From assembly GCA_004352715.1 (NCBI GenBank), contig SCFE01000054.1, positions 734,064 to 798,063 on the forward strand: DNA of 64,000 nt, written 5' to 3'. Below, piece after piece: positions 1-10,974 of the stretch. The DNA is from Hofstenia miamia. Its lineage: Eukaryota > Xenacoelomorpha > Acoela. The stretch's first letter is position 1. Every line of letters begins with the position of its first letter. Below the pieces are notes generated by a model, which made no database searches, was not told where the DNA came from, and saw only the letters and a list, made by a program, of their open reading frames with translations. The position numbers and the translations under genes were made by a program.

Positions 1-389
1 AACAAACTAATTGAATAAATATTTATTGACGCCATTATTTTGATAATAACTATATGAACCAGAGTTGCAGTCGGGTCACAAATTCTGACCCGACGTGGCC
101 CGGGTGAATTGTACAGTTAATGACCTGATTTTACCCTTTTTTAAAGAGCGTTCCTTGCAAGTTTGTGCTAACACCATACTTGCACAGATATTAAAATGTG
201 GTATCTCATCACAAAGGGCTTCACATACATTCGAATGCTTCTCATTATAAAGACGGAAGGTTCTAATATTTCTCAAAATTTTAGATGTGAAATATAAAAA
301 TTATTGTAATAATTTTTGTGTAGCAAAATGCTACCAAATTCCAAATCTTCCATTTTAGTTCAACTAAATGTTTTATGATGTTTAATATG

Positions 390-1205
390 AGGCTGTGAAA
401 GATTCTTCTATTTGCACAGATTTACTTAATTTATTAGAATGAAATAATATTGTGTCATCTGCATATTGTATAACGTCACATGTTACTTGCTCGGACAAAT
501 CATTTATGTAAATATTAAATAATAAGGGACCCAAAATTGCACCCTGAGGAACCCCATTTTTAGTGCATTAATTTTAACTCTTTGCATGCGATTGTATAAG
601 TTAACTGGAGATAAGACCTATGCTGTCATTAGTAAAACCTAGAAATTTAATTTTTTATAGTAAGATACTGCGGTCTATGGAATCGAAAGCTTTCGAGAGG
701 TCTAAGCAAGCAATTGCTGAGTATTCATTATCATTTATTGTTGATCGCCATTTTTCTGTAGCTTGTATTAAAGCGTCGCTCGTAGAAATACCTTTACGAA
801 AACCATATTGTGTTTTTTGGAGTAGAGATCATGTTTACAAAGATGTTCGTTAATGTGATTAAAAAGAATTTGATAAAAAAATTTGCTGATTGGAGAAGTG
901 ATCGAAATGGGTCTATAATTTTCGCAATTTTCGGGATCATTTCTTTTAAATAATGGTGTTACATTTGCCAATTTTAATTCATCTGGAAAAAGGGAGTGTT
1001 TTATACAATTATTTAAAATGTAGCATATTGTTTCAGCCATTAAGTCACCTGAGAGTTTTAGGAACCACGTTGGTATTAGAGAGGGTCCACTGGATTTATT
1101 TTTTAAACATTGTATCGACTTTATGATTTCATATTTTGTTGCAAAACGAAAAGAGAAAGAGGTTGGAGTTCCTTTGGGTTTATTAAGGCAAAAAGGTACA
1201 TTCAT
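390..1205 (-). pseudogene. LINE ORF2 reverse transcriptase part
   Basis: Open from 1205 to 768, showing the fingers of a LINE RT: KNKSSGPSLIPTWFLK, LKLANVTPLFKRND and NCENYRPISITSPISKFF. The palm then continues in other frames to about 390, with a [20 protein letters not shown] block and the YADD box. It belongs to the same element as the APE frame at 2852-1509, with a broken linker between 1509 and 1205. The conserved boxes are readable and decay is mild. The usual RT thumb and C-terminal region is not recognisable left of 390, so the 3' end may be deleted. Confidence 0.75.
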
Positions 1206-1508
1206 ACCGTTGTAGTTTCCTAAATTTAGGAAAACTTCATTGAAAGCATTGCAGATTTCCTTCTAATTTGTAATGGATTTATCTTTATAGTATATTCTTT
1301 CTATTTCTTCTGTTCGCATGTTTTTTCTATTTAGCTAATTGTTAACAAATTCCCACTTATTTTTTTGGGAAGAAAGACTTTGATACTGAAAACGGGAATA
1401 ATTATTACTTGCTTTCCTTATAGCAATATTACATAAATTTCGTGCAGATTTATAAGCATTATGATTTTCCAGTGTTTGGGAATTTAAGTATTTTTTCTAT
1501 TTCTGTTT

Positions 1509-2852
1509 CTATATTTGGATTAAATCGATGCATTTAGAATCAATCCATGGCTTTGAAACATTATTTTGAGTTTTTTTGGCATATTCGGATGAAAGAATAT
1601 ATTTTTCTGGGCAGCATATATCCAAATAGAAAAGTAAAGTTTTTGTAAAATGTGAAAGCATTTCATTAAGTGTTAATGATGAATATATCGAATTCCAGTT
1701 TTCGATTTTTAAATACTGTCGAAGTTTTTCGACATTTTCTGTTGATTTTTCTCGTATTTTTATCCAAGATTTAGAGGGTTTACAAACTTTTAGAATATTC
1801 GAATAAGTAGCTATAATGCAGTGATCTGAGTATGGAAATTCAAAACAAAAATAATTATAAGACGAAGCATTTTCTGATATCATGAAATAGTCAATAAGCG
1901 TTTTACTATTAGCAGAAATTCTAGAAGGAATTTTTTTATTTATTAGTGAAATATTGAAAGTATTGAGAAAATTGCTAAGCTTACTTTTTTCGTTATTGTT
2001 TAGAAGATTTACATTCCAGTCTCCCATTACCATTATATTCGTGTTATAACTGAGCAGAGTAGAAAATTCATCTTCCATTTGTAAGAAAAAGTTATTTATA
2101 TAAGTTTTATTTGGACAATAAGAGATATTTAATAATTGACTATTAAAATTTTTGTCTGGGTTTTGAATTTCAACCCAAAGACTTTCATAAGTTGAATCTT
2201 TTGCTATATCTGTCCTAAGTTTTGGTTTGAGTATTTTAGGTATTAAAAACATGACACCACCTCCTTTTGTCTTATTAAAATGAAAAGTTGGATTTCTGTC
2301 CTTTCTAAATATTTTAAATTTAGAGTTATCGATTGACCAGGACGAATTGTGATTATCATTTGTAAACCAGGTTTCAGTTATGCCCAGAATAAAGTTTGAA
2401 TCCAGTTCAGAAATGAATTGTCTAAATTCCGAATTTTTTATTGAGAGATTCTGAAAATTTATGTGAATATATTTAAAAGAATTAGTTGAATGCATTATGT
2501 TTGATAATTCTGAGTATTCATAAATATTATCGGCTTTGGAAGGCCCGGGATTAATCTCGATGCCGGATATAAGTAACATTATTGTTAGTACTAGAATGTA
2601 GAATAAAGAATGTTTTGTTGTTTTAATGAAAATCCATTTTTTAAATATCTTGCATGTATTCATGCTGTTTCTTAAATTATGTTTATGTATAGGTAAGGTT
2701 TCTCTAATACAGGTAATATTGAATTTTGAGTTAAGAATAATTAGAATTAAATATATGAAAGACGGTGAGTTATTAGCGATAGCATAAATTAGGTGAAAAA
2801 TTCGCCATAACCCAATGAGAGTCAAAAATATAAAAATAAAATTTACCATCAT
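1509..2852 (-). pseudogene. LINE ORF2 N-terminal part: leader, 2A-like motif, APE endonuclease
   Basis: A 447-residue open frame. Residues 1-20 are hydrophobic, and a second hydrophobic run lies at about 84-95. It is followed directly by GIEINPGP (about residues 97-104, DNA 2541-2564), close to the 2A ribosome-skipping core D-V/I-E-x-N-P-G-P. The apurinic endonuclease domain follows: INFQNLSI, GITETWFT (metal-binding Glu), NKTKGGGVMFLI, VMGDWNVNLL (GDxN box) and YSDHCIIATY (SDH box). All catalytic boxes look intact. The RT continues in other frames at about 1205-390, so the full ORF2 is broken. A starting ATG at 2852 abuts the end of the preceding frame. Confidence 0.8.
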
Positions 2853-3099
2853 TAGAAAAGTCTAAGAAAGTTTCTAATCCTCTGAACCTCGGCGGGTGAT
2901 AACGGCGGTGGTGTTGAGAGAACGTCGGCATAACTTCGTCGCATGTTTATTGGCGGTGAAAGTAAGGCATGTTTTGGCGGGGATTGTTCAAAGGTGTTGG
3001 GCGGCGTTTGTAAAAATGGTTGGCGTGCGTTTGAGAACCGGTGTTGAGGCGGAAACGGTAAGATAAAAGATTTCGAGCTGGCGGTGTAGGTCATTCATC

Positions 3100-3923
3100 A
3101 CATAATCGCTGATTAAATACGCGGTTCAACGGCATGTTAAAAAAGAATTTGATGGACCGTGCAAGCGTTGCATAACCTTGTTTAGTGTAGTGGATTCCAT
3201 TTTTCGTGAATAAACTTCTATCAACAGAAGATCCTAAATATAAACAGTTATAGTTGTCGAAAAAGGTATAATTTAACAGCTTTTCGTTTTGTTTAATAAG
3301 TAAATTTAGTTAAGCGGATTTTTTGTTTAACCCCTCGTCCTTAGAAAAGGAGCAACTTCACCAAGGAAAACTTTAGCTGAACTAAATTTAGTTTTAATAA
3401 CATTAATTAATTTCTTATACTTATCTGTAAAATCTTCTTTCTTTTGCATTAAGTCGTTTCTTCGTATTGTAATGAGAATTCTCTTTATATTACTCGATTC
3501 GGGATAAAGCGGAATTAAATCAGCTATGTCTTCAATGGTGGCTCCCGGATATGAATGAACACATGTAGAAGTTCTTAGTAATCCCGGAGCTTTCAGATGA
3601 CTGTACATTGATGATCCGATGGCAAGAAATTCAGCTTCTGCTCTCAGGTGTTTCGGGCGTTGTATCTTCTTTTGTGTTTGAGATGGCGCATGATTAATTT
3701 CTGGAGTTACTTGAGTAGTTTTGTTGGTGGATTCAGAAGGAGTTTCTTTGATGGCTGCTAGCATGTTGAACAAGATAATTAGTTCATCTCTGCCGAGATT
3801 CTTGAGAGGAGCTAGTAATTTAGTTTTGCTTAACTCCTCTTCAGGTAACGCAATGAGCGAAGTAGTGTTAAGCGTGGTAAGCACAGCGCGCTCGCAAGAA
3901 CCGACTGCTCGCGGTGAAAGCAT
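3100..3923 (-). pseudogene. LINE ORF1, SGNH/GDSL esterase-like
   Basis: The 198-residue open part (3923-3327) has a low-complexity N-terminus, then an SGNH fold core: AIGSSMYSHL (the GDS nucleophile block), SYPGATIEDI, ILITIRRND (GTND-type block III) and KVFLGEVAPF. After one frameshift near 3300 the reading frame continues to about 3110 with LFTKNGIHYTKQGYATLA, which carries the GxH block with the catalytic His. Compared with the family consensus the block I Asp is Ser and the GTND Gly-Thr is Arg-Arg, while the presumed nucleophile Ser, the block III Asn and the block V His remain. In CR1-like LINEs this esterase-type ORF1 precedes the APE-RT ORF. An 80-residue ORF at 3094-2852 lies between the two and may be ORF1 tail in a shifted frame. 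Confidence 0.7.
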
Positions 3924-3960
3924 CTACTTATTAAAATTCATATTTTTAAGCAATACTTGA

Positions 3961-5086
3961 TCCTACTATTGACATCTTGATGATATTAACTGGATATGTA
4001 ATAAATTTTCAAGTTATGGTAGACTTTATACCATTGTTAAGTAAGTGATTCTATAGACATAGTTTTTCACTATGTTGACCAATAAATTATTAATTCATAA
4101 TTTTTACAAAATTATTAGAGATTTGGCTTTTATTTTGCAATAATTTAAAATGGTTAAATATTTTTTATTCCCTTACACTTTTATTTTAACCAAATCTTTA
4201 AACTGCAATGTGTCTTCATTTCTATTTTTTAATAAACAATTTACTGAAATGAAACTATATTATATTAAGTATCTTGTTTTAATCATATGTGTTAAAATTT
4301 CGATTTTTTAGCTAACAACTGATTGAAAAGAACTTATATGAATTGATCTCTACTTACTTACAAATTTCTTAGTGATTCTACCTCTCAAATTCTTTGTAAA
4401 CTCTTTGATATTAATGTAAAATATTTATTATGTAGGTTTATGCATTCACAAGTGTGTGCATTTATAATGGAAAAATCAGTATGAAAGTGCAACTAATTTG
4501 ATGGTAATTATTCCTTAATGCTGAAATTACATGCTAGCCAGAACCAATTGATACTTCACATTTAACCAAGCATGTTTTTAAATTTCTGCTTAAACAAGTT
4601 TATACCAGTTGATTTTATACATCTTGTTTTTTCATTATTTCAGGTAATACATTATTACATGGCATTTGTTTCACAAAATTCTTAGCAATGCACCTTATAA
4701 ATACCATGTGCCTGAATCTTTGGTTTATAAATAATGCACTATCTACTATCCTTGTTTACACATTTAGAAGCAATTATGCATTTAGAAAGGCAAATTCATT
4801 GTGGGAGTGTGACTTATTTGGTTAAGAAGAAGAAGAAGAAGAAGAAGAAAAGAAGAAGAAGAAGAAGAAGAAGATCTTTATTCAGCAGTTTTAATTTCAA
4901 CAAAATTGCTGTTTGGTGTACCAAACACGTCAAAAAATTAAAATTTACAAATTAATATTTCAATTATATAATACTATTCAGTCATCTTACCTCTTATGCC
5001 AAGGTTCGTAAAATTTGAACTCTTTCCATAAAGTATTTTTTAATTTTGGAATATACGTTAAACTAAGTAAATTCTTTGCATGATTT
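3961..5086. other. gene-free AT-rich stretch with a GAA/AGA microsatellite
   Basis: No ORF with recognisable protein similarity and no RNA gene was seen. A (AAG)n microsatellite occupies about 4824-4874. It produces an artificial Lys/Arg-rich reading frame that should not be called a gene. Confidence 0.6.
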
Positions 5087-5089
5087 TTG

Positions 5090-5800
5090 AATTCAGACCT
5101 ACTTTTCAGCTTTCGTACACTTACTGGTAAATTACTGGTGAATTATTGTGTTCAAGTTGGTATGCATGAAGGTCCGAAGAATTTATTTTTTATACTGTTA
5201 ATAGATCTTATAATTTCACAAATTGTAACATATCTGAAAGAGAAATCATCTGAATTTCATATAGTGCAAATTTTTTCCTTCATGCTTTCCTAGAATTTGA
5301 AAAACTTCATAAAAATATTCCAAATTTTTTTGTGAACTTGTAAAAGTCTTCCCATTAATTAATTGTTTACATTTGTTATTATTAGGATTTATAATCTCAA
5401 CTCAAAGACTTTAAAGAATGTTGTTATTACTGGTAATGTCAGATCCTAATCTTGTCCTAACACGTGTTAGAGAGAAATTAGTAATAGAACACCACCTCCT
5501 TTGGTTTTGTTAAAATGTAGCGAAGGGTTTCGTTCTGCACGAAATAGTCAAAATTTTGGTTGGTTAGTTGCCCTAAAGAAGTTTGATCTTCATTTGTTAA
5601 CCAGGTTTCAGAGATATCCAGAACAAAATTTTTACCAATATTTTCCACAAAATTTCGAAAAAAGTGTATTTAATAGACAAGTTCTGGTAATTTATGTGCA
5701 TGTACTTTGTTGAGCCAATTGAAATTGAGTGGGAAAAATTTTAAATCTGTTTATTAGAAGTTGGTCTCGGGTTAGCGCTCAATATCCTATGTAATTTCAA
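5090..5800 (-). mobile_element. 5' fragment of a CR1/L2-like LINE (APE region), degenerate
   Basis: Read on the minus strand, about 5720-5600 gives INYQNLSIKYTFFRNF followed by VLDISETWLTNEDQ, matching the APE start of the element at 1.5-2.9 kb (INFQNLSI, GITETWFTND). Around 5520-5480 an ILTKPKEVVF-like segment matches NKTKGGGVMF. At 5764-5787 the minus strand reads DIER, a one-base insertion, then NPRP: a decayed 2A-like motif in the same relative place. Many stops and frameshifts; no RT is attached. An older copy of the same or a sister family. Confidence 0.65.
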
Positions 5801-6255
5801 AAGATATTTTTCTTGACGTAATTCAAGAATAGACATTTCAGGTTTTACAAATAATTAGGTACCCTGCAGTTTGTTTCCTAGCAAAAGTGATGCGTTTACC
5901 CCAAAAATTTTTAAAAGTTGGTTTTGCATTCTTATTATTAAACTTTCCTCTTCGAGTAATATAATGAAATTCACAGTTGATCCCAGTAATATCAATGATA
6001 ACTTTTAATGCCGTATCAAAGCAAGATTTTAAAGTATCAATAGTATGATTGTTTGTACTCTCAGGAATACCAGAGAATCAGGTTTATTCGAATAATTCAT
6101 GCTTCCAATAGTTTTTTTTTGGTTAAGATTCAAGCAATTTATTTCTACAAGGAAAAGTTACAAAAATTATAAACTACAAAACTACAAAAAGCTATTTACA
6201 AATATAATAAATATTTATATAATATTAAAATGTGTGTGTGTTGTGTGTATGCATT

Positions 6256-6620
6256 TTATACAAAATTTTCAAATGAATGTAATGTATTATTGTCGCTAAG
6301 TAGGCATTGTCTATTAAAGAGGAATATTCGCAATTTCTTTCTGAATTTCTTGTAATTTTTTTCAAATTTAATTTCACTATTTAAGTTATTCCATAATTTA
6401 GTTGCTGTGTGGCGAAAACTATTAAAATATTTATCCACGCATAAAAATGTTTGAGACCGTTCATTTAATTTAATATACTGTTTTAAAAACGAAATTGCGG
6501 CTTGACCAAATTTGAATTTAAATAATATTGATAACATATGCATTTGAATTTGATAAAAGGGAGATAGTATTTTGTATTTTAATCGGTAATCGGGTGCATT
6601 GTCGTGTTTTTGTGCAAAAT
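6256..6620 (-). mobile_element. 3' fragment of a LINE (C-terminal RT tail)
   Basis: The open frame 6543-6256 reads IKLNERSQTFLC, then SFRHTATKLWNNLNSEI and YKKFRKKLRIFLFN. It is clearly related to the C-terminal tail of the LINE copy at 32401-32994 (IKLNERSQKFLS, ISIKLWNNLD, YKKFRKKLKQFLL). The RT core is absent. It lies upstream, in minus-strand sense, of the APE fragment at 5.1-5.8 kb, so the two are separate insertions or rearranged. Confidence 0.7.
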
Positions 6621-6985
6621 TGGGTAATTTGTTTAATTACTTTCGCTTGTAACAAGATTATCAGGGTTATCATTTAATTTTGACGAAAAGTTCAACATTG
6701 ATGAAATGAAAGTTTCATTTTTTCGTAAAAATTATGAATCTTATTTTCAAGATTTCCAAACTGTGAGCTTGATTTCCAAACTGTGAGTTTGGATTTTAGT
6801 GCAATTTGTGCATCACAATGTCTCAATTCCATGATTTGCATTTCATTGAATTTAAATATTTGTTCACAATTGCATAAATTCAATCCTTCTTTTATAAGCA
6901 TTTTAATTTAATTAAGTTGCTTGATTGAAATTTTTAATTAAATTAATAGCAACGAAAAATTTCCTAACGTTTTCTTCAGTTCCCT

Positions 6986-6987
<2 letters not shown>

Positions 6988-7024
<37 letters not shown>

Positions 7025-7264
7025 TATATANNNNNNNNNNNNNNNNNNNNNNNNNNNNNNNNNNNNNNNNNNNNNNNNNNNNNNNNNNNNNNNNNNNNNN
7101 NNNNNNNNNNNNNNNNNNNNNNNNNNNNNNNNNNNNNNNNNNNNNNNNNNNNNNNNNNNNNNNNNNNNTATATATATATATACAGATGTATTTATATATA
7201 TATATATGTATATATATATACAGATGTATTTATATATATATATGTATATATATATATATACATA
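6988..7264. repeat. (TA)n microsatellite with 138-base assembly gap
   Basis: Alternating TA runs with occasional CA and GT interruptions flank an N run at 7031-7168. The gap evidently falls within the repeat. Tyr/Ile reading frames across it on both strands are artefacts. Confidence 0.95.
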
Positions 7265-7925
7265 CATGTATGAGGGAGATGCGATGCGGCATTTGATTAG
7301 TGAACATGATGTAGTTTTTCATTTAGCATAAAAGTAACAAGCAACTTTTCAAAAGTATACATTTTACTTTGGGCCACTAGGCTATTCCCAGTTAAACGTG
7401 TATACCTTATATAATTTCAGTAGAATTTTTATCAATATGGAACAATTTCATCAACAGCAAGCTGTGCGATTTTTAAATAGTAGAATTGTCCTACTCATTG
7501 CTGTGGCCAGGACTCAATGCCCAAGATAATGCTAAACCACTGATTGATTTTGATAATTTAATCGATTTAACAATTTTTTTAATCTTTAGGACTTGTTATT
7601 AGATTTTTACAATTTAAAACCATGCCTTGAAAATTTCTAGTTACGTGCTTGATGTATATTGTAGATATATGTATCACCCATTGCAGAAAATATTATCACT
7701 TTTTGTGTGTGCACTTTACATTTTCACACAGTTTATTCTACCGCATTTCATTATTCTTAGTTGTTTTCTGTTGTTAACTCTAAGTCATTTAGGGCATAAA
7801 TATCTAACTATTATTGTTGTGGGAAATACAAGTTGCTTTTAGTTACCAATCGTTGTTGTTCTTTACATTACTACATATTATAATATATCATTCTAAGCTC
7901 TTATGTTTGGTAGGAGGGTACTCCA

Positions 7926-7962
<37 letters not shown>

Positions 7963-8191
7963 CTACAATTTTCCGAGAAAAATATTTATTAACTAGTCTG
8001 GATATCATTATTTGAAAATTTTATTATTTACGCCATATAGGGTTAATTCTGATTCGCTGATTCGCAGTTTTGCCCTAAGAAAAACCATGATGATTATTAA
8101 TTTAGTAGTTAGTTTCAATTTCTATTGAATTTTGGATCTTTCAAGATAAATAAATGCAAAAATTTCCCGCATTAAGCATTAGTGTTCTAAA
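7265..8191. other. gene-free stretch upstream of the 8.2 kb gene
   Basis: AT-rich with no convincing coding sequence and a short (TA)n run near 7929-7956. It would hold the promoter and 5' UTR of the gene at 8192, but I see no motif good enough to call as a promoter. Confidence 0.5.
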
Positions 8192-9577
8192 ATGCATTTT
8201 GCTAAATATGCTATAGTTATCATTTTATACTTTGAAAATGTCCTCTCTTCTCATACAAGAAACTGCAAAGATCACGATTTTAAGAAGATTGAAGATGATA
8301 AAGATGTAGAATTTGAGTGTCATATAAATGAAAATGTTAGAATGATATACAAGTGGAGAAACATTCAATATTTTCGACTCATTTCAAATGCATCGCTTGA
8401 GAAAAATCACATTCCAATCTTTCATGAACAGTCATCTGTATGTTTTAAAGATTTAAAAATTATACACTGTTATCCCACATTGAAAGTTAAAAGCCTTTCA
8501 CTGATAAATGTTTATATTAATTATCAAGGAAACAGTATCTTTAATATGTTTGTAGAAAGTTTGAAATATCACATCCTCCTGCATGTAGACAACTGTGTTT
8601 TTGTTGATGAAAAGCAGTTTCATCCTGAAAATTATAATGGAATTTTTTTCTATTTGTCTGGTCATTCCCTCAACATCTCAATTTCCAATTCAATATTTAG
8701 CAGGTCTAAGACATATACGATTTTATTTTTTGTAGGCGATGAAAAATATCATAACAGTATTGTTTTCGCAAATAATTCCATCATTTATATAAAGAAACTT
8801 GACAGATTTATTTGGGTTGCCAACTCCAATTTGATTTTTGCCAATAATAAAATTAAATTCAATCATAACACTGATAATTTTCTTTGGGCCGTCAATTCCA
8901 ATATTTCATTCTATAACAATACTGTATCCATGAATTTTAATATTGGTCATTTTTTCAATTGCTACTCTGAAATGCCTACAACAATGAACATTTCCAATGA
9001 TCGGATAAAGTTCAACTTCATAAAAGTATTTTTATTTATACGGGCAGGTCTAAGGCACATTCAAATGACGCATAATTTGTATTTTGAAAATACATTTGAT
9101 AACATTATATTTGACAATTCTGCAATAAAGAATAACTATGTGTTGGACAATGAAGAGTTCTCTTTGAATAATTTCACTCTGTTTGCATTTAAGAAAGGAT
9201 CAGGAAATGTCACCATTTCTAACAGTAAATTTAAATTTGGTCGCTTTTATCAATCTCTAACATCATGTCCATTGATTGATGTTACACTAATAAAGAGCAT
9301 CAAAGTAGTTTCCTCAAAATTAACTGCATGTGATACAAGCATACAAAAAAGAATACATTTTCTTTGCGGAGAACAATACACTGTTAGTCAAGTGGAGTGT
9401 TTTAGCAATAAAATCAAATGCGATACAAAAGATTATTCCTTGTTGAAAGTCGTTTTTCCAACAGGTTTTACAGTACTTATTGGCTGGATTATATTGAATG
9501 TCTTAACAATCAAAGTTAAAAAACAATGGAAAAAGTTCTTTGATAAATCTACACACTCAATTACCAGGAGACAATGA
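8192..9577 (+). CDS. predicted type I membrane protein with beta-helix-like ectodomain, unknown family
   Basis: An intact 461-codon frame without introns. Residues 1-20 look like a signal peptide (AIVIILYF core, SS-H cleavage region). About 150-350 is Asn-rich with roughly 24-residue coils of alternating hydrophobic strands, for example IVFANNSIIYI, LIFANNKIKF and ISFYNNTVSM. This pattern is typical of right-handed parallel beta-helices with Asn ladders, and several N-x-S/T sites are present. A Cys-rich segment (Cys at about 359, 380, 392, 403 and 410) leads to a single membrane span at about 418-440, then a 20-residue basic tail. Topology is therefore outside-N, inside-C. The first ATG of the frame directly precedes the signal peptide. 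Two AATAAA signals follow the stop by 50-60 bases. I do not recognise a named family; function unknown. No transposon boxes are present. Expression is not shown by the sequence. Confidence 0.75.
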   Translation: MHFAKYAIVIILYFENVLSSHTRNCKDHDFKKIEDDKDVEFECHINENVRMIYKWRNIQYFRLISNASLEKNHIPIFHEQSSVCFKDLKIIHCYPTLKVKSLSLINVYINYQGNSIFNMFVESLKYHILLHVDNCVFVDEKQFHPENYNGIFFYLSGHSLNISISNSIFSRSKTYTILFFVGDEKYHNSIVFANNSIIYIKKLDRFIWVANSNLIFANNKIKFNHNTDNFLWAVNSNISFYNNTVSMNFNIGHFFNCYSEMPTTMNISNDRIKFNFIKVFLFIRAGLRHIQMTHNLYFENTFDNIIFDNSAIKNNYVLDNEEFSLNNFTLFAFKKGSGNVTISNSKFKFGRFYQSLTSCPLIDVTLIKSIKVVSSKLTACDTSIQKRIHFLCGEQYTVSQVECFSNKIKCDTKDYSLLKVVFPTGFTVLIGWIILNVLTIKVKKQWKKFFDKSTHSITRRQ

Positions 9578-9628
9578 AAGTGATTACAATGCAAGTAACA
9601 TTTATGAAACCGTTGATTAGTATGATTT

Positions 9629-9642
9629 AATAAATCAATAAA
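9629..9642 (+). other. polyadenylation signals of the 8.2 kb gene
   Basis: Two overlapping-range AATAAA hexamers (9629-9634 and 9637-9642) lie about 50-65 bases after the stop codon at 9577, a suitable distance for 3' end formation of a short 3' UTR. Confidence 0.5.
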
Positions 9643-9980
9643 TTAGCATTCATTAAATGTTAAGAAAAATTTCAATAAAAAATTAAATATTAATAATTTT
9701 TCATTAATAGGTTTGAAACTAATGGGGAAGCCTTAATAGAATTACGCCCTGAAGTAGAACACTGAGATAGAGAATTTTAAGGAAACCAACCCACTTACAT
9801 ATTTATGCATTATGCAAAGTGATTAAAACTGAATGTGACTATACATTGATCTTAAGTCCTTGACGGATTCATGTTTAGGGATACAATTAATGGATCTCAA
9901 GAAATATTTGTATATTTTTGAAATGAAATTCTTAAAGATTTCCTTTTTTGTTTATTGATAATTTTATACTGAGCGGCAAC

Positions 9981-10473
9981 AAGGGGCGCACCCCGATTTT
10001 TACCTGAGAAGAGGAAAATATCATTAATGTTAAGCCTTAAATATACAAAAACGGTGAATTCGATTATGGAAGCCTATTATATTTTTAGGCTGTAATTTTA
10101 ACAGCGAATACTATATAAATTTACTCGATAGGACAATAATGCTTCTGGAATCAGGTCTTTATTATATGTTTTAGTAAGATTATTAACTGTAAGTGAGAAA
10201 GTTTTTAGGAATCTTAAATAATTGGCCATTATTTGCAGTATTTTTATGCAATACAATAATCGAATTTTTTTAAGGTATTCAATAGATTAATCGATTTCCA
10301 ATTATTGTAATACTTGCAATTTCAATTAAGTATTGTCTTCCCCTGCAGACATAGAGTAGAACCAATACTTAATATATATGTACTATGATTGTTATTGGCA
10401 CTTATTTCTTAAGCAATGGAAGCATCTGTACTCTGTTGAGGATGGGAACATTCCCCCTCTGGGTACGCCTCTG
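9981..10473. mobile_element. non-autonomous hAT element (MITE)
   Basis: A 493-bp segment flanked by a perfect 8-bp duplication GCGGCAAC (9973-9980 and 10474-10481). The left end reads AAGGGGCGCACCCC and the right end, reversed, CAGAGGCGTACCCAGAG. Both resemble the classical CAGRGGCGTACCCAG hAT terminus. There is no coding sequence inside. The 8-bp duplication plus the terminal motif make the class assignment good although the inverted repeats are imperfect. Confidence 0.75.
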
Positions 10474-10974
10474 GCGGCAACCAATGGGAGGGGCAAGTGC
10501 CCTCCTAATTATTTAGAATTAATCTTTGCTTAACTGAAAATCAATATATACTGTAGAATGAGTAGTAACACCAGTTTCTTAAAACTGTGAAGTTCTTATC
10601 AGGATGCAAGTTGTCTATGGGAGATTAATTGGCTTCACATATGTCCTACAATGGTGTCAGGTTGGCAAGACAGCATCCAGTATTCATTTCTACTTTACCA
10701 GCGAATTTCACTTAATGTCACAGTCTTTATTTCTATGAAGAAGGAGTGGTAATGGACAAATTACTTGGGAAAAAACATTTTTCATAAAAAAACTATTTCT
10801 GTGATCATTTTATTATAATTTTGTTGTGCCCTACTTAATTTTGAGAAACAAATATATTGAAGTTATTATCTATGAAATTTTCAAACGCCTAAAATTTTAT
10901 TTAATAAATTAATGTTACTTAGAACTATATTACTTAGAGACAAATTACTTGGGACAAAACATAATATATATGTA

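Larger units (their letters stand above)
300..3923 (-). mobile_element. CR1/L2-like LINE with esterase ORF1, decayed
   Basis: Non-LTR retrotransposon reading leftward. In order it shows an SGNH/GDSL-esterase-like ORF1 (3923 to about 3100), then ORF2 with an APE-type endonuclease (2852-1509) and a reverse transcriptase (about 1205-390). RT landmarks on the minus strand are a [13 protein letters not shown] block near 516-556 and a QYADDTI catalytic box near 447-472. Several frameshifts and stops separate the blocks, so this copy is probably dead. I see no sequence typical of a LINE 3' tail left of about 300. The order esterase, APE, RT is typical of CR1/L2 group elements. No target-site duplication was identified. 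Confidence 0.85.

Noticed and set aside
60-110. CAGAGTTGCAGTCGGGTC-like hAT terminus with palindromic GGGTC text
   Set aside because: No partner end or target duplication found, and the adjacent 66-codon minus frame shows no hAT boxes.
4734-4955. 73-codon frame with Lys/Arg runs
   Set aside because: Generated by the (AAG)n microsatellite.
6925-7296. Tyr/Ile-rich reading frames on both strands across the N gap
   Set aside because: They are translations of (TA)n and Ns, with no coding meaning.
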